DNA from: Bacteroidales bacterium
Lineage (GTDB): Bacteria; Bacteroidota; Bacteroidia; Bacteroidales; Paludibacteraceae
DNA length: 31,925 nucleotides
Assembly (NCBI GenBank): GCA_900767595.1
Contig: CAAFZS010000068.1
Span: 1-31,925, forward strand
Reading direction: 5' to 3'
Shown: positions 7,132 to 16,026 of the stretch, one piece after another
Layout of the letters: the number at the start of each line of letters is the position of its first letter
Numbering within the stretch: position 1 is the stretch's first letter
The notes under the pieces: model-generated
What the model saw: the letters and a program-made list of their open reading frames with translations, nothing else
What the model was told of the DNA's origin: nothing
The model's database searches: none
Position numbers and translations under genes: made by a program

Positions 7132-10100
7132 TTATAAGCCAATACTTAAACCAATTGTCCAGGACATAGGCGAAGGATAACGGCCGTTATCCAGACCTAA
7201 TACATTGACACTCGTTGTGGATGCACCAACCTCAGGATCATAGCCCGTATATTTGGTAGCGGTGAACAGGTTGTTACCGGTTACAGACAGACGGATGTGA
7301 TCAATCTTGTTGTTGAACATCTTCTTACCAAAGGTATAAGCTACCGTTAAGGTCTTCAGACGCAGGTAGGAACCATCCTCGATATAACGGCTAGACCAAG
7401 CATCGTTGTCGTTCGGGTCATTGATGGAAGCACGTGGCAACGTTGCATTCGGATTGGTTACACGAACGTTATCAATATGGTCATACCAATCGGCTTGACC
7501 CGGATTGACAGCACCTAACATCGCGCGATTGTTAACCGCAGTCGTTTGGTTCGTCCAAGCCGAGTTCATATGCGTAAGTTTCATAGCGGTATAGTTACCG
7601 ACCTTATTACCTACACTACCGTTGAAGAACAGGATAACCTCTAAACCTTTATAACGGAAGGTGTTGTTCCAACCAAAGGTCATAACAGGCAGCGGGCTAC
7701 CGATGTTCGTCTTATCGTTTTCGTCAATCACGCCATCACCATTGACATCTTTGTACTTGATATCACCTACATAGGTGGTATTAGCGCGGCTATAGTCAGC
7801 AGGATTGGTACTCCAAGACTTCGTACCATCTGCGTTGGTAACAACAGGATTATTCTTTTGAAGCATATTCACCGGAGAATTCAAAATGTCATTGAAATCT
7901 TGATAAATACCTTCTACCTCATAACCGTAGAAGTTATACAGGCTCTCACCTACTTCGGTACGGCTTACAACATCCGACCATTGACCATAACCGACCAATG
8001 CGGTAGAGTTACTCAACGATAACAGTTTGTTCTGGTTGAAGCTCATTGATACATCACTGTTCCAACTGAAACCGGCGATATCTATAGGCTTGGTGTTGAG
8101 GGCAATCTCAATACCGCGGTTGCGGATGTCACCGTAGTTACCATAAGGAGCAGCCAAAACAGAAGAACCGTTACCCGAAGTACCCATGATAGACGGTAAT
8201 ACGAGTTGCATCAACATGTCCTTACTGTTCTTTTGATACAAGTCAACAACTAAGTTCAAGCGATCCCACAGGAAGTTCAAGTCAAGACCGATATTGAATT
8301 GCTCTTGGGTCTCCCACTTGATATCCAAGTTCTTCAAGTTGGCAGGACGATAGCTCAAGCCCAGGTCGGTTGCCATCGTGCTCATAGCTGAACCCCACTT
8401 GTAACCGCCGATGTTCGAGTTACCCGTTTGTCCCCAACCGAAACGGATCTTACCGTTGGTTAAGATACCTTTATCACGAGCTTCCTTCATGAAGTTCTCC
8501 TCACTGAAGCGCCATGCAACGGCAACAGAGTGGAACGGAGCCCAACGTTTGTTAGGACCGAAGTTCGAACTACCATCATAACGGAAGGTGTAAGTTAACA
8601 GATAACGAGAAGCGTAGTTGTAATTAGCACGAACGAAGAAAGAAGCCATCGAAGAGCTACCAAATCCGCTGAAGATTTGAGGATCACCTGTACCAAGCGA
8701 AGGATTATGTACCACATCACTGGGCAGACCGGTATTCATCATACCCTTATAGTCCCAACGGCTTACCCACATTTCTTGGCCGACCATCGCACCTACATTA
8801 TGGTTCTTCTCTTTACCAAAGCTACCATTGTAAGTTAGGAAGTTCTTGAAGCTAATGAAGGTATTGTTATTGTCTTGTGCACGGCTCTCATTACTTGGAC
8901 GGCTCCAAGTACCTAAGTTAATCATCGGTTTGTAGGTCTCACCTTGGCTCCAGTTCAGGTCATAACCGAACTCTGTGTGCCATACCAAACCCGGGTAGAA
9001 CGTAACGTCAAAGAATAGGTTACCATTCAATTTGTGACGTTTCAATGTAATCGTATTGTACTCAGCCAATGCAATTGGGTTAGGATTGGTAAATCCTTCT
9101 TTAGCAACGCTTGAGTAACCGCCATCAATATTGTAAATTGGAATATCAGGAGGCGTAGTCAGAGAGTAAGTAATCAAACCTTCTTCACCATCAGCCAACT
9201 TCAGGTTATCACTGGTGTTAGCGTAAGCTACGTTCACACCCATCTTCAACCATTTACGCAGTTGAGCGTCAATGTTGGCACGCAGGTTGATACGTTGGAA
9301 CTCGGAACCAATGATGGTACCTTTCTGGTCCATGAAACCACCGGCTACATAGTAGTGGATCTTATCCGTACCGCCTTGAGCGGAGAGTTGATGCTGGTGT
9401 TGGAAACCGGTCTGGAAGACAGCGTCTTGCCAGTTCGTTCCTAAACCGAGAGTAGAAGGATCGGAATAAGCCTGGTCGCGGCTTGCAGCATAGATTTCAC
9501 CTTGGTCAACCAAACCATTGTAGAAATTAGCGAAGTCGCGGAGGTTCAACATGTCAAGACGCTTGGTCTGTTTGTTCCAAGTTACTTGACCATCATATTG
9601 GAATTTAGCTTCACCTTCCTTACCATGTTTGGTGGTAATGAGGATGACACCATTGGAACCTTGGGCACCATAGATAGCGGTAGCCGAGGCATCCTTCAGC
9701 ACTTCCATAGACTCAATATCCTGAGGGTTAATCGAGGACAGCGGAGAGATGGTAGATACAGCACCATTACCGAGGGCATCACCTAAACCGTAATCGGCAC
9801 CGGACGAACCGGTAGATTGGTAGATAACACCATCAATAACGTATAGCGGTTCAGCACCGGCGTTGATGGTAGCGATACCACGAACGCGTACGGACGAAGC
9901 GGAACCCGGGGCACCACTGGTTTGTACAGAGGTAACACCGGTTACACGACCTGCTAATGCTTGGTCGATGTTCGTTACCGACGGGTCAGCGAATGCCTTA
10001 GCGTCCAAGGTTTGCGAAGCACCGGCTAAGTCACTTTTCTTAGCAGTACCATAACCCACTACTACAACCTCATCCAACACCTCCGTATTAGCGGAGAGTT

Positions 10101-10392
10101 CTACTTTGAGACTGTTCTTACCATTAACGGCAATTTCTTGCGTCGTTAATCCTACATACGAGAATACGAGGGTAGCCTTTGCGTCTTTGAGTTCAATAGC
10201 AAAGTTACCGTCAAAATCCGTTACGGTTCCGTTTTGCGTACCCTTCTCCATAACGGTGGCTCCAATAACGGGTTCACCCGTTTGATCTGTGACCATACCG
10301 GTCACTGTTACCTGAGCCCACATGGCTAGCGGCAAGAAAAGTGCCGCTAACAATGTAGAAACTCGGATAGCCATAGATTTTGTTTTTAACAT
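7132..10392 (-). CDS. susC: SusC/RagA-family TonB-linked outer-membrane transporter
   Basis: A 1086-residue TonB-dependent transporter: signal peptide (1-26), CarboxypepD_reg-like domain (about 28-100), the SusC TonB-box region DEVVVVGYG at 107-115, plug domain (about 120-235, with GVILITTKHG at its end), then the 22-strand barrel with late SusC motifs (YLRLKTLTVAYTF, IRLSVTGNNLF, TGYDPE). It imports oligosaccharides across the outer membrane with SusD. No sigma/anti-sigma signalling extension is visible at the N-terminus. It starts 28 bp after the stop of the 1503-residue protein gene with no promoter visible between, so the two are probably co-transcribed. Confidence 0.95.
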   Translation of the reverse strand: MLKTKSMAIRVSTLLAALFLPLAMWAQVTVTGMVTDQTGEPVIGATVMEKGTQNGTVTDFDGNFAIELKDAKATLVFSYVGLTTQEIAVNGKNSLKVELSANTEVLDEVVVVGYGTAKKSDLAGASQTLDAKAFADPSVTNIDQALAGRVTGVTSVQTSGAPGSASSVRVRGIATINAGAEPLYVIDGVIYQSTGSSGADYGLGDALGNGAVSTISPLSSINPQDIESMEVLKDASATAIYGAQGSNGVILITTKHGKEGEAKFQYDGQVTWNKQTKRLDMLNLRDFANFYNGLVDQGEIYAASRDQAYSDPSTLGLGTNWQDAVFQTGFQHQHQLSAQGGTDKIHYYVAGGFMDQKGTIIGSEFQRINLRANIDAQLRKWLKMGVNVAYANTSDNLKLADGEEGLITYSLTTPPDIPIYNIDGGYSSVAKEGFTNPNPIALAEYNTITLKRHKLNGNLFFDVTFYPGLVWHTEFGYDLNWSQGETYKPMINLGTWSRPSNESRAQDNNNTFISFKNFLTYNGSFGKEKNHNVGAMVGQEMWVSRWDYKGMMNTGLPSDVVHNPSLGTGDPQIFSGFGSSSMASFFVRANYNYASRYLLTYTFRYDGSSNFGPNKRWAPFHSVAVAWRFSEENFMKEARDKGILTNGKIRFGWGQTGNSNIGGYKWGSAMSTMATDLGLSYRPANLKNLDIKWETQEQFNIGLDLNFLWDRLNLVVDLYQKNSKDMLMQLVLPSIMGTSGNGSSVLAAPYGNYGDIRNRGIEIALNTKPIDIAGFSWNSDVSMSFNQNKLLSLSNSTALVGYGQWSDVVSRTEVGESLYNFYGYEVEGIYQDFNDILNSPVNMLQKNNPVVTNADGTKSWSTNPADYSRANTTYVGDIKYKDVNGDGVIDENDKTNIGSPLPVMTFGWNNTFRYKGLEVILFFNGSVGNKVGNYTAMKLTHMNSAWTNQTTAVNNRAMLGAVNPGQADWYDHIDNVRVTNPNATLPRASINDPNDNDAWSSRYIEDGSYLRLKTLTVAYTFGKKMFNNKIDHIRLSVTGNNLFTATKYTGYDPEVGASTTSVNVLGLDNGRYPSPMSWTIGLSIGL

Positions 10393-10420
10393 GTGGCTTA
10401 ATATTTAAAGTTATTCCTTA

Positions 10421-13400
10421 TTACTTATTACGCACGCACGCGCCTACGATGTTGTAGACTTTGTTGTCGCGGATAATAAACATTTGACCATTCTCCATTA
10501 CTTTAATGGCTTTGACATTAGCCTTAATGGAGTTCAAACCGGTAGGTATTTCGTAACGAACACCTGCTTTCGTATCATTGTCTTGATAGCAGATGGTAAC
10601 TTCCGTTCCTACTGCAGGTTCGGGCATTTCCTCACCTTCCGGAGAGATATAAGTGACATCAGCACTATTAGCAGCGAACCATAAAGCACCATTATCGTAC
10701 GGACCGGCAGCGTTGATATTGAAGCCTTGACCGCCCCAAATACCAACATATTCCCATTGATGGAGATCCTCGTTGCGAGTCATCATAGCCCAAGTCCATT
10801 CGCCGCTCTCCCACGGATGTTTAACATAGGTAGGACGAACAAGAACTTCAGCTTCAATCGCATTAACAATGTACTCATAGCAATAGAACTTAACCTCATC
10901 ACCTACGAGCAGTTCTTTACCGCTGATTTCGGTAATTTCGCTGATCTTGTAAGCAACCGACTCTTTCGGTTCGGCTTCGAAGGCAAGTAATACCTCATCG
11001 CTACCCAGAACACCGGTAAGAGTCCATACACCATAGTTATCGGTACTCATCTCGCGGAACGATACTTCTTCTGCGCCATCCCACTTATTACCTAAGTAGT
11101 AGGTCGGATATTCCACTTGGCTGAAGCAGATGCTGTTAATCTTAACCGTACCCGCCTCCTGAGCAACGAAGATAAGTTGCAACAAGTTTGCCATATCGAC
11201 AGCAGCCAAATAATGGTAAACAATGATGTTCGTATCAGCATCAGCTACTAATTGCTCCTCACCTTGTTCGTCTTGAAGCAGTACTTGGAAATCGGTAGTA
11301 GCTTCATACTCAATCGTCAAGGTGTTTGTCAAGCTTAAATCATAATCTTCAACCCACATATTCATTGCGCTGTTAGCGGCAGCAAACGTCATCACGCTAT
11401 CCGTAATCGAAGCGTTCTCGTCCAATGCGTTGAAGGCCTCATCTATGATGTCGAAGCAAACCTCAGCAGGTCCGTCTTGACGCGGGTTACAGAGTTCAAT
11501 ACCCTTGATAACAAGACCGGCACCACAAATAACCAAGCCGCCGTTATTAACCAATTCATTAAGGTCGGCATCACTTAAGATAACTGCCTTTGAAGTAGCA
11601 TCAGCAGCAAAGCCGCTATAGTTACCATCTTTATCCGTTGCAGGATCCGCTAAGGTCGAAGGTAAAGCATTCCAACTGCCATTACCGAAACGTAGGTCCG
11701 TGTAACCAATGGACTCGTCTACAGTGAAATTAACTGTCAAACGAGAACCTGCCGAAGCCGTCGTCCAATCATAGCCACCCCAAGACAGGTCGCCAACAGA
11801 TGCTTCCCAACTACCTAAAGCGGTTTCACCGCTCCAGATATCATTGCAGTCCAAAACGGTAGCATGGCAGAGTTCAACCGCCTTGATAACAAGACCGGCT
11901 CCGCAGAGAACCAAACCACCCTCACTAACGAGAACATCAACATCTGCTTGGCTGAGACGAATGCTCTTGGAGGTAGCGTCAGCAGCAAAGCCACTATAGT
12001 TACCATCTTTATCCGTTGCAGGATCAGCTAAAGTCGAAGGTAGAGCAGTCCAACTGCCATTACCGAAACGTAGGTCCGTGTAACCAATGGACTCATCTAC
12101 AGTGAAGTAAACGGTCAGTTTATCTCCACTCTTGGCGGTAGTCCAATCATAGCCACCCCAAGACAGGTCGCCAACAGATGCTTCCCAACTACCTAAAGCG
12201 GTTTCACCGCTCCAGATATCATTGCAAACGAGTTCAACAACTTCGCATAATTCAACTTCTTTAATAATTAAACCGGCACCGCAGAGAACTAAACCACCAT
12301 TGCTAACCAATTCAGTGAGATCTTCCTTAGTTAAAATAATGCTTTTAGTTGTTCCTTCCAAGCCGCTATAGTTACCATCTTTATCCGTTGCAGGATCCGC
12401 TAAGGTCGAAGGTAAAGCATTCCAACTGCCATTACCGAAACGTAGGTTCGTGTAACCAATAGCAGCATCAACCTCATAACGAACAGTCAACTTCACACCC
12501 TGCTTAACGGTAGTCCAATCATAACCACCCCAAGAGAGGTCACCAACAGATGCTTCCCAATTACCTAAAGCGGTTTCACCGCTCCAAATGACGTTGCACT
12601 CGATATCCGCTTCGCGGCAGAGTTCAACACCCTTAATGTTTAGACCATTACCGCAAATAACCAAACCGCCCTCATTAACGAGAACATTAATATCGGCTTG
12701 CGACAAGATAATCGACATAGAGGTCTTTTCGTCCAAGCCGCCATACGTTCCATCCTCAGCAGAAGTGGGATCTGCTAAGGTCGTAGGCAGAGCTGCCCAA
12801 AAACCATTACCGAAGCGGAGGTTCGTGTATGCAGCACCTTCCGTCTTAGCAAAGTAAACGGTCAGTTTATCACCACTCTTTGCAGTGGTCCAATCGTAAC
12901 CACCCCATGCGAGGGCATTCATAGCAACGGAAGGATCCCAAGAAATGGCAACATCACCGCTCCAAATCATGTTGCAGAGGTATTCTTTTTCATCCGGAGC
13001 AATGGTGTCAGTCTTCGTGAAGACAACGCTCGTGTCAGCCAAAGCAAGTTCAATCTTGTATTCGCCGGCAACAGCAGGAACTTCAGCAGCCTTCATCGTG
13101 TCTTCCGTACAGATATTGATAATGTAGTAAGCACTGTCTTCTTCTGCAATCTTCACGTTTTCAAGGAGATAGCTACCATACTCAACTTCAGCAAATTGAG
13201 TCAGTTGGTCATTCATCAAATAACCATACTTCGGAATGCAATAAGCCTCTTTCCAAGCAACTACTTCATCGGCAGCAGCCCACCAACGCGGCTCTGCATC
13301 TTTTTCATCAGCAGCCACTTCGATGTTCTCTGCACTAGGACCACTATAATAATTATAAGTAGTAGCGTGATAATCATTGCCAATGAAAGCAACCGAGAAT

Positions 13401-14932
13401 ACGTTATCACTAACGCGAGTCATATCTGCATCGAACTCAGCGTTGGTACCCTTTACGCGGCAAACCTCCGTCTCAGCAGGAACGGTAACCTCATATTTAG
13501 TATAAGGAACGAAGCGAATCTCTCTCATGTCGACAGCATCGCCGCCTTTCCATTGGCAACCACTCATATTCACCATAATATAGAGGAAATCATCATCCTC
13601 AGCCTCAATAGGCTCCATCTTGTCTAATTCAACCACAAACTGTTTCCAATCATCAGCAGTCGGAAGCGTTTGAGCATAAACAACATCGCCTTCAGCAGGA
13701 TTACCTTTGGCTCTTACGATTTGCACTTCAGCAACACCGTCAATATTGCTCTTGTAATCAAATGCCAATACGTAATACTTAGCCGCAGCAATGAGTTTCA
13801 GATAATTTCCGGCAGCGAACTTGATACCGCCGTTAGCATTACCATCCGTACTCTCTGTACCGGCATTGATCGTCAAAACGTGATCAGAGATGTCAGCAGC
13901 CGTATTCCATCCGGCAAAAGCTTTACCATCCAAACCTACACCGACATACGACGCTCCGGGTAATACATAATAGTTCTTGTTTTTTGCACGCTCCATCGTC
14001 AGCACATTCTTGCCACCGGTGGTGTCCATTGCAAGAGTGTACAAACCATCCGCATTCTGAACAATCAGGTTGTCCTCCAATACGGTATAAGGAGCACCGG
14101 CAGGAGCCGTAATAGTCAGAGGCGTACCGTCATATGTGGAGGTAATAGAGAAAATGTCACCGGCATACAGTTGCACAGGAGCATTTGCTATAAAAATAGG
14201 CTCCCAATACATCGGTTTATACAATTCTGCAGCCACCTCTTTGCCTTCTACTTGCAGCATAAAGGTTTTTCTCCATCCTCCGGCTGCCTCTTTAAGATCG
14301 CACACCTTGTCTTGAGAATCAATGTAGAAATTGAAAATATTACCATTGGATACACAAGAGCAGTACTTGTCATCATAATCAAAATTCCATGCCAGAATGA
14401 CCGTCTGATGATAATAATTGTCCTCAAAGTAATACTCATACACCGTGCTGTCCTCACCTTCTTCCACGAGGGTCATCGGATAGTAGTCCGAGTTGAAAGG
14501 CGACGAATTCCGAATATAGCAATTCGGCGAGCTGGCAGGTACCTTGGCATAGAGGTGAGTCACCGGAGCCACTTCATACGCGAAGGGCTTCGACATCGTC
14601 ATGCCTGCGGTGTAATTAAACTTGAGAGCTAACTGAAGCTTGTCACCTCTGTTGTATTTGTCAGCAAAAGTGTAGGACACCGTGTCATTAGACATAGCGG
14701 CTTGACCTACAATCTTACCGGCGAGCATGACGTCAATCGCCATACCGTCAACAACAAAAGCTTCATGATTCAGAACGCCCTCCATTGTCACTTGTTTGCT
14801 GGCAATATCGACTGTGAAGTCATAGTCGAACTGATACTCCGTTGCCGTACCGATAAGCGTTCCGGAAAGAGAGCCAGCAAACACACTCATTGCTGCAAAT
14901 AAGCAGCTCAGAAACAGAGAAATTCTTTTCAT
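10421..14932 (-). CDS. Large secreted protein with four tandem beta-sandwich modules
   Basis: A 1503-residue secreted protein, unrecognised as a whole. It has signal peptide MKRISLFLSCLFAAMSVFA and no lipobox. Residues about 652-1153 are four tandem modules of 124-126 residues, each running from CNxIWSG through GGYDWTT, LTVYF, LRFGNGxWxALP and an Asp-rich turn to GGLVICGxGLxIKxVELC; modules 3 and 4 are nearly identical at DNA level. Each module carries a Cys near both ends, perhaps disulfide-forming. A Trp-rich region lies at about 1250-1430 (KHPWESGEWTW, EYVGIWGGQGF). The C-terminus QMFIIRDNKVYNIVG resembles a type IX secretion-type tail. It is the first gene of the susC-susD operon, so a glycan-binding or surface scaffold role is likely. 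No catalytic motif was seen. Confidence 0.8.
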   Translation of the reverse strand: MKRISLFLSCLFAAMSVFAGSLSGTLIGTATEYQFDYDFTVDIASKQVTMEGVLNHEAFVVDGMAIDVMLAGKIVGQAAMSNDTVSYTFADKYNRGDKLQLALKFNYTAGMTMSKPFAYEVAPVTHLYAKVPASSPNCYIRNSSPFNSDYYPMTLVEEGEDSTVYEYYFEDNYYHQTVILAWNFDYDDKYCSCVSNGNIFNFYIDSQDKVCDLKEAAGGWRKTFMLQVEGKEVAAELYKPMYWEPIFIANAPVQLYAGDIFSITSTYDGTPLTITAPAGAPYTVLEDNLIVQNADGLYTLAMDTTGGKNVLTMERAKNKNYYVLPGASYVGVGLDGKAFAGWNTAADISDHVLTINAGTESTDGNANGGIKFAAGNYLKLIAAAKYYVLAFDYKSNIDGVAEVQIVRAKGNPAEGDVVYAQTLPTADDWKQFVVELDKMEPIEAEDDDFLYIMVNMSGCQWKGGDAVDMREIRFVPYTKYEVTVPAETEVCRVKGTNAEFDADMTRVSDNVFSVAFIGNDYHATTYNYYSGPSAENIEVAADEKDAEPRWWAAADEVVAWKEAYCIPKYGYLMNDQLTQFAEVEYGSYLLENVKIAEEDSAYYIINICTEDTMKAAEVPAVAGEYKIELALADTSVVFTKTDTIAPDEKEYLCNMIWSGDVAISWDPSVAMNALAWGGYDWTTAKSGDKLTVYFAKTEGAAYTNLRFGNGFWAALPTTLADPTSAEDGTYGGLDEKTSMSIILSQADINVLVNEGGLVICGNGLNIKGVELCREADIECNVIWSGETALGNWEASVGDLSWGGYDWTTVKQGVKLTVRYEVDAAIGYTNLRFGNGSWNALPSTLADPATDKDGNYSGLEGTTKSIILTKEDLTELVSNGGLVLCGAGLIIKEVELCEVVELVCNDIWSGETALGSWEASVGDLSWGGYDWTTAKSGDKLTVYFTVDESIGYTDLRFGNGSWTALPSTLADPATDKDGNYSGFAADATSKSIRLSQADVDVLVSEGGLVLCGAGLVIKAVELCHATVLDCNDIWSGETALGSWEASVGDLSWGGYDWTTASAGSRLTVNFTVDESIGYTDLRFGNGSWNALPSTLADPATDKDGNYSGFAADATSKAVILSDADLNELVNNGGLVICGAGLVIKGIELCNPRQDGPAEVCFDIIDEAFNALDENASITDSVMTFAAANSAMNMWVEDYDLSLTNTLTIEYEATTDFQVLLQDEQGEEQLVADADTNIIVYHYLAAVDMANLLQLIFVAQEAGTVKINSICFSQVEYPTYYLGNKWDGAEEVSFREMSTDNYGVWTLTGVLGSDEVLLAFEAEPKESVAYKISEITEISGKELLVGDEVKFYCYEYIVNAIEAEVLVRPTYVKHPWESGEWTWAMMTRNEDLHQWEYVGIWGGQGFNINAAGPYDNGALWFAANSADVTYISPEGEEMPEPAVGTEVTICYQDNDTKAGVRYEIPTGLNSIKANVKAIKVMENGQMFIIRDNKVYNIVGACVRNK
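11474..12979 (-). repeat. Four tandem in-gene modules of 372-378 bp
   Basis: Direct tandem repeats within the 1503-residue gene: module 1 at 12979-12602, module 2 at 12601-12230, module 3 at 12229-11852, module 4 at 11851-11474. Modules 3 and 4 share long stretches of identical DNA, for example about 80 bp ending at 11848 and 12226, offset by exactly 378 bp. Module 1 is the most diverged. The pattern implies recent duplication or gene conversion. Confidence 0.9.
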
Positions 14933-15027
14933 CTTGTTTTGTGTTTTTTGGGGTTAATAATTGAGTTAATTTATTTAATATTTCTCGCACAACGCGCGGA
15001 GAAAATGGTACATAACAAATCACGCTG

Positions 15028-15059
15028 CAAAATTACTGCTTTTTTGCAACATGACCGAA
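15028..15059 (-). promoter_or_regulatory. Probable promoter of the 1503-aa protein-susC-susD operon
   Basis: On the minus strand TAATTTTG (15035-15028) fits the -7 element. Twenty bp upstream lies TTCG (15059-15056), a 3/4 match to the -33 TTTG. It sits in the 195-bp gap between the AraC-type gene and the 1503-residue protein gene and gives a leader of about 90 nt. The weak -33 would suit a promoter that needs an activator such as the adjacent regulator. Confidence 0.45.
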
Positions 15060-15127
15060 TAGTTTGTTAACCAATAATAATACAATTTTTGCAAAGTCGA
15101 GTTTGCAACCCTGTTACAGGCTCGAAA

Positions 15128-16006
15128 TCACAAGAGAATCTTGTTCTTTTGATACGTATTCCTAAACTGCGTAGGCGTAAATCGCCTTACTTTATGGAAC
15201 AGCCGATTGAAGTTACTCAAGTTATTAAACCCGCAATCGTATGCCACCTCAGCAATACTCTGCGTGGTATCCACAAGCAAACGAGAGGCGTGGCCGAGCC
15301 TCACTTCCGTGATATATTCGCTGATTGTTCGACCGGTACGCATCTTAAAGAACCGCGAACAACCAACCTCTGTCATCCCTATCAAATCCGCTAATTGACT
15401 AAGTTTTATATCCTCCTTATAATGCGCCTGTACATACTCCTTTATCTTCTGTACACGACGCGAGCCTGACGGCGAACCCGTCTGAGCGAAACTACCACTC
15501 GACAGCACCCTACACTCCTTGTCTAACGATAAACGATGTAACAGCTCAAAGAATATAAGCATCTGTTGGAAAGCATCCTCCTCTTTAAGTAAGGACATGA
15601 GCAGCGAATATACATCCAATATGCCCGTTTGCGAAAAAGCAACACCATTCTTTGCTCGTTCAACAAGTTGTGCAATACTAATAAACTGATTCTTTTTTAG
15701 CAACACCTCAGGCAAGCAAGACAAATCAAACTGAATGGTTATTTCTTGTATATCCTCCGCATTACAATCGCCCTGTTGCCAACTATGCTCAATATCGCTG
15801 GTCATGAGCACCAACTCCAAGTCCTCAATTTTCTCGATACTATCCCCAACAACGCGCTCTACGCCCTTACCATTCCGAATAAAATTCAACTCACAACAAT
15901 TATGCTTATGAATAGGATAAGTAAACTCTTTTTTATGCCGTTCCACAATAAACAGACTATCCTTCTCTGTCAGCGGAGCTATCTCTAATAATATATTCTG
16001 TGCCAT
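15128..16006 (-). CDS. AraC-family transcriptional regulator
   Basis: A 292-residue cytoplasmic regulator. The N-terminal half is cupin-like (HKHNCCELNFIRNGKG near 33-48, then an SDIEHSW motif typical of AraC sugar sensors). The C-terminal ~100 residues are the double helix-turn-helix of AraC: KLSQLADLIGMTEVGCSRFF, then SIAEVAYDCGFNNLSNFNRL and the F-x-P-x-Q-F-R closing motif. It lies between the CotH-family gene (20 bp upstream, no promoter visible between) and the glycan-uptake operon, so it is the best candidate regulator of that operon. Bacteroidota loci of this kind more often use hybrid two-component, SusR or ECF regulators; none is present here. Confidence 0.9.
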   Translation of the reverse strand: MAQNILLEIAPLTEKDSLFIVERHKKEFTYPIHKHNCCELNFIRNGKGVERVVGDSIEKIEDLELVLMTSDIEHSWQQGDCNAEDIQEITIQFDLSCLPEVLLKKNQFISIAQLVERAKNGVAFSQTGILDVYSLLMSLLKEEDAFQQMLIFFELLHRLSLDKECRVLSSGSFAQTGSPSGSRRVQKIKEYVQAHYKEDIKLSQLADLIGMTEVGCSRFFKMRTGRTISEYITEVRLGHASRLLVDTTQSIAEVAYDCGFNNLSNFNRLFHKVRRFTPTQFRNTYQKNKILL

Positions 16007-16026
16007 AGTCGAATGTTAAAATAGTA

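Noticed and set aside
9841..9860. TAGCGGTTCAGCAC in susC as a copy of the 16-bp repeat
   Set aside because: A short chance match only; no second unit follows, and the residues (YVIDGVIY region) are standard SusC sequence.
14933..15127. Riboswitch or small RNA in the 195-bp gap before the 1503-residue gene
   Set aside because: Only a probable promoter is visible; no conserved RNA motif or stable stem with a T-run was seen.
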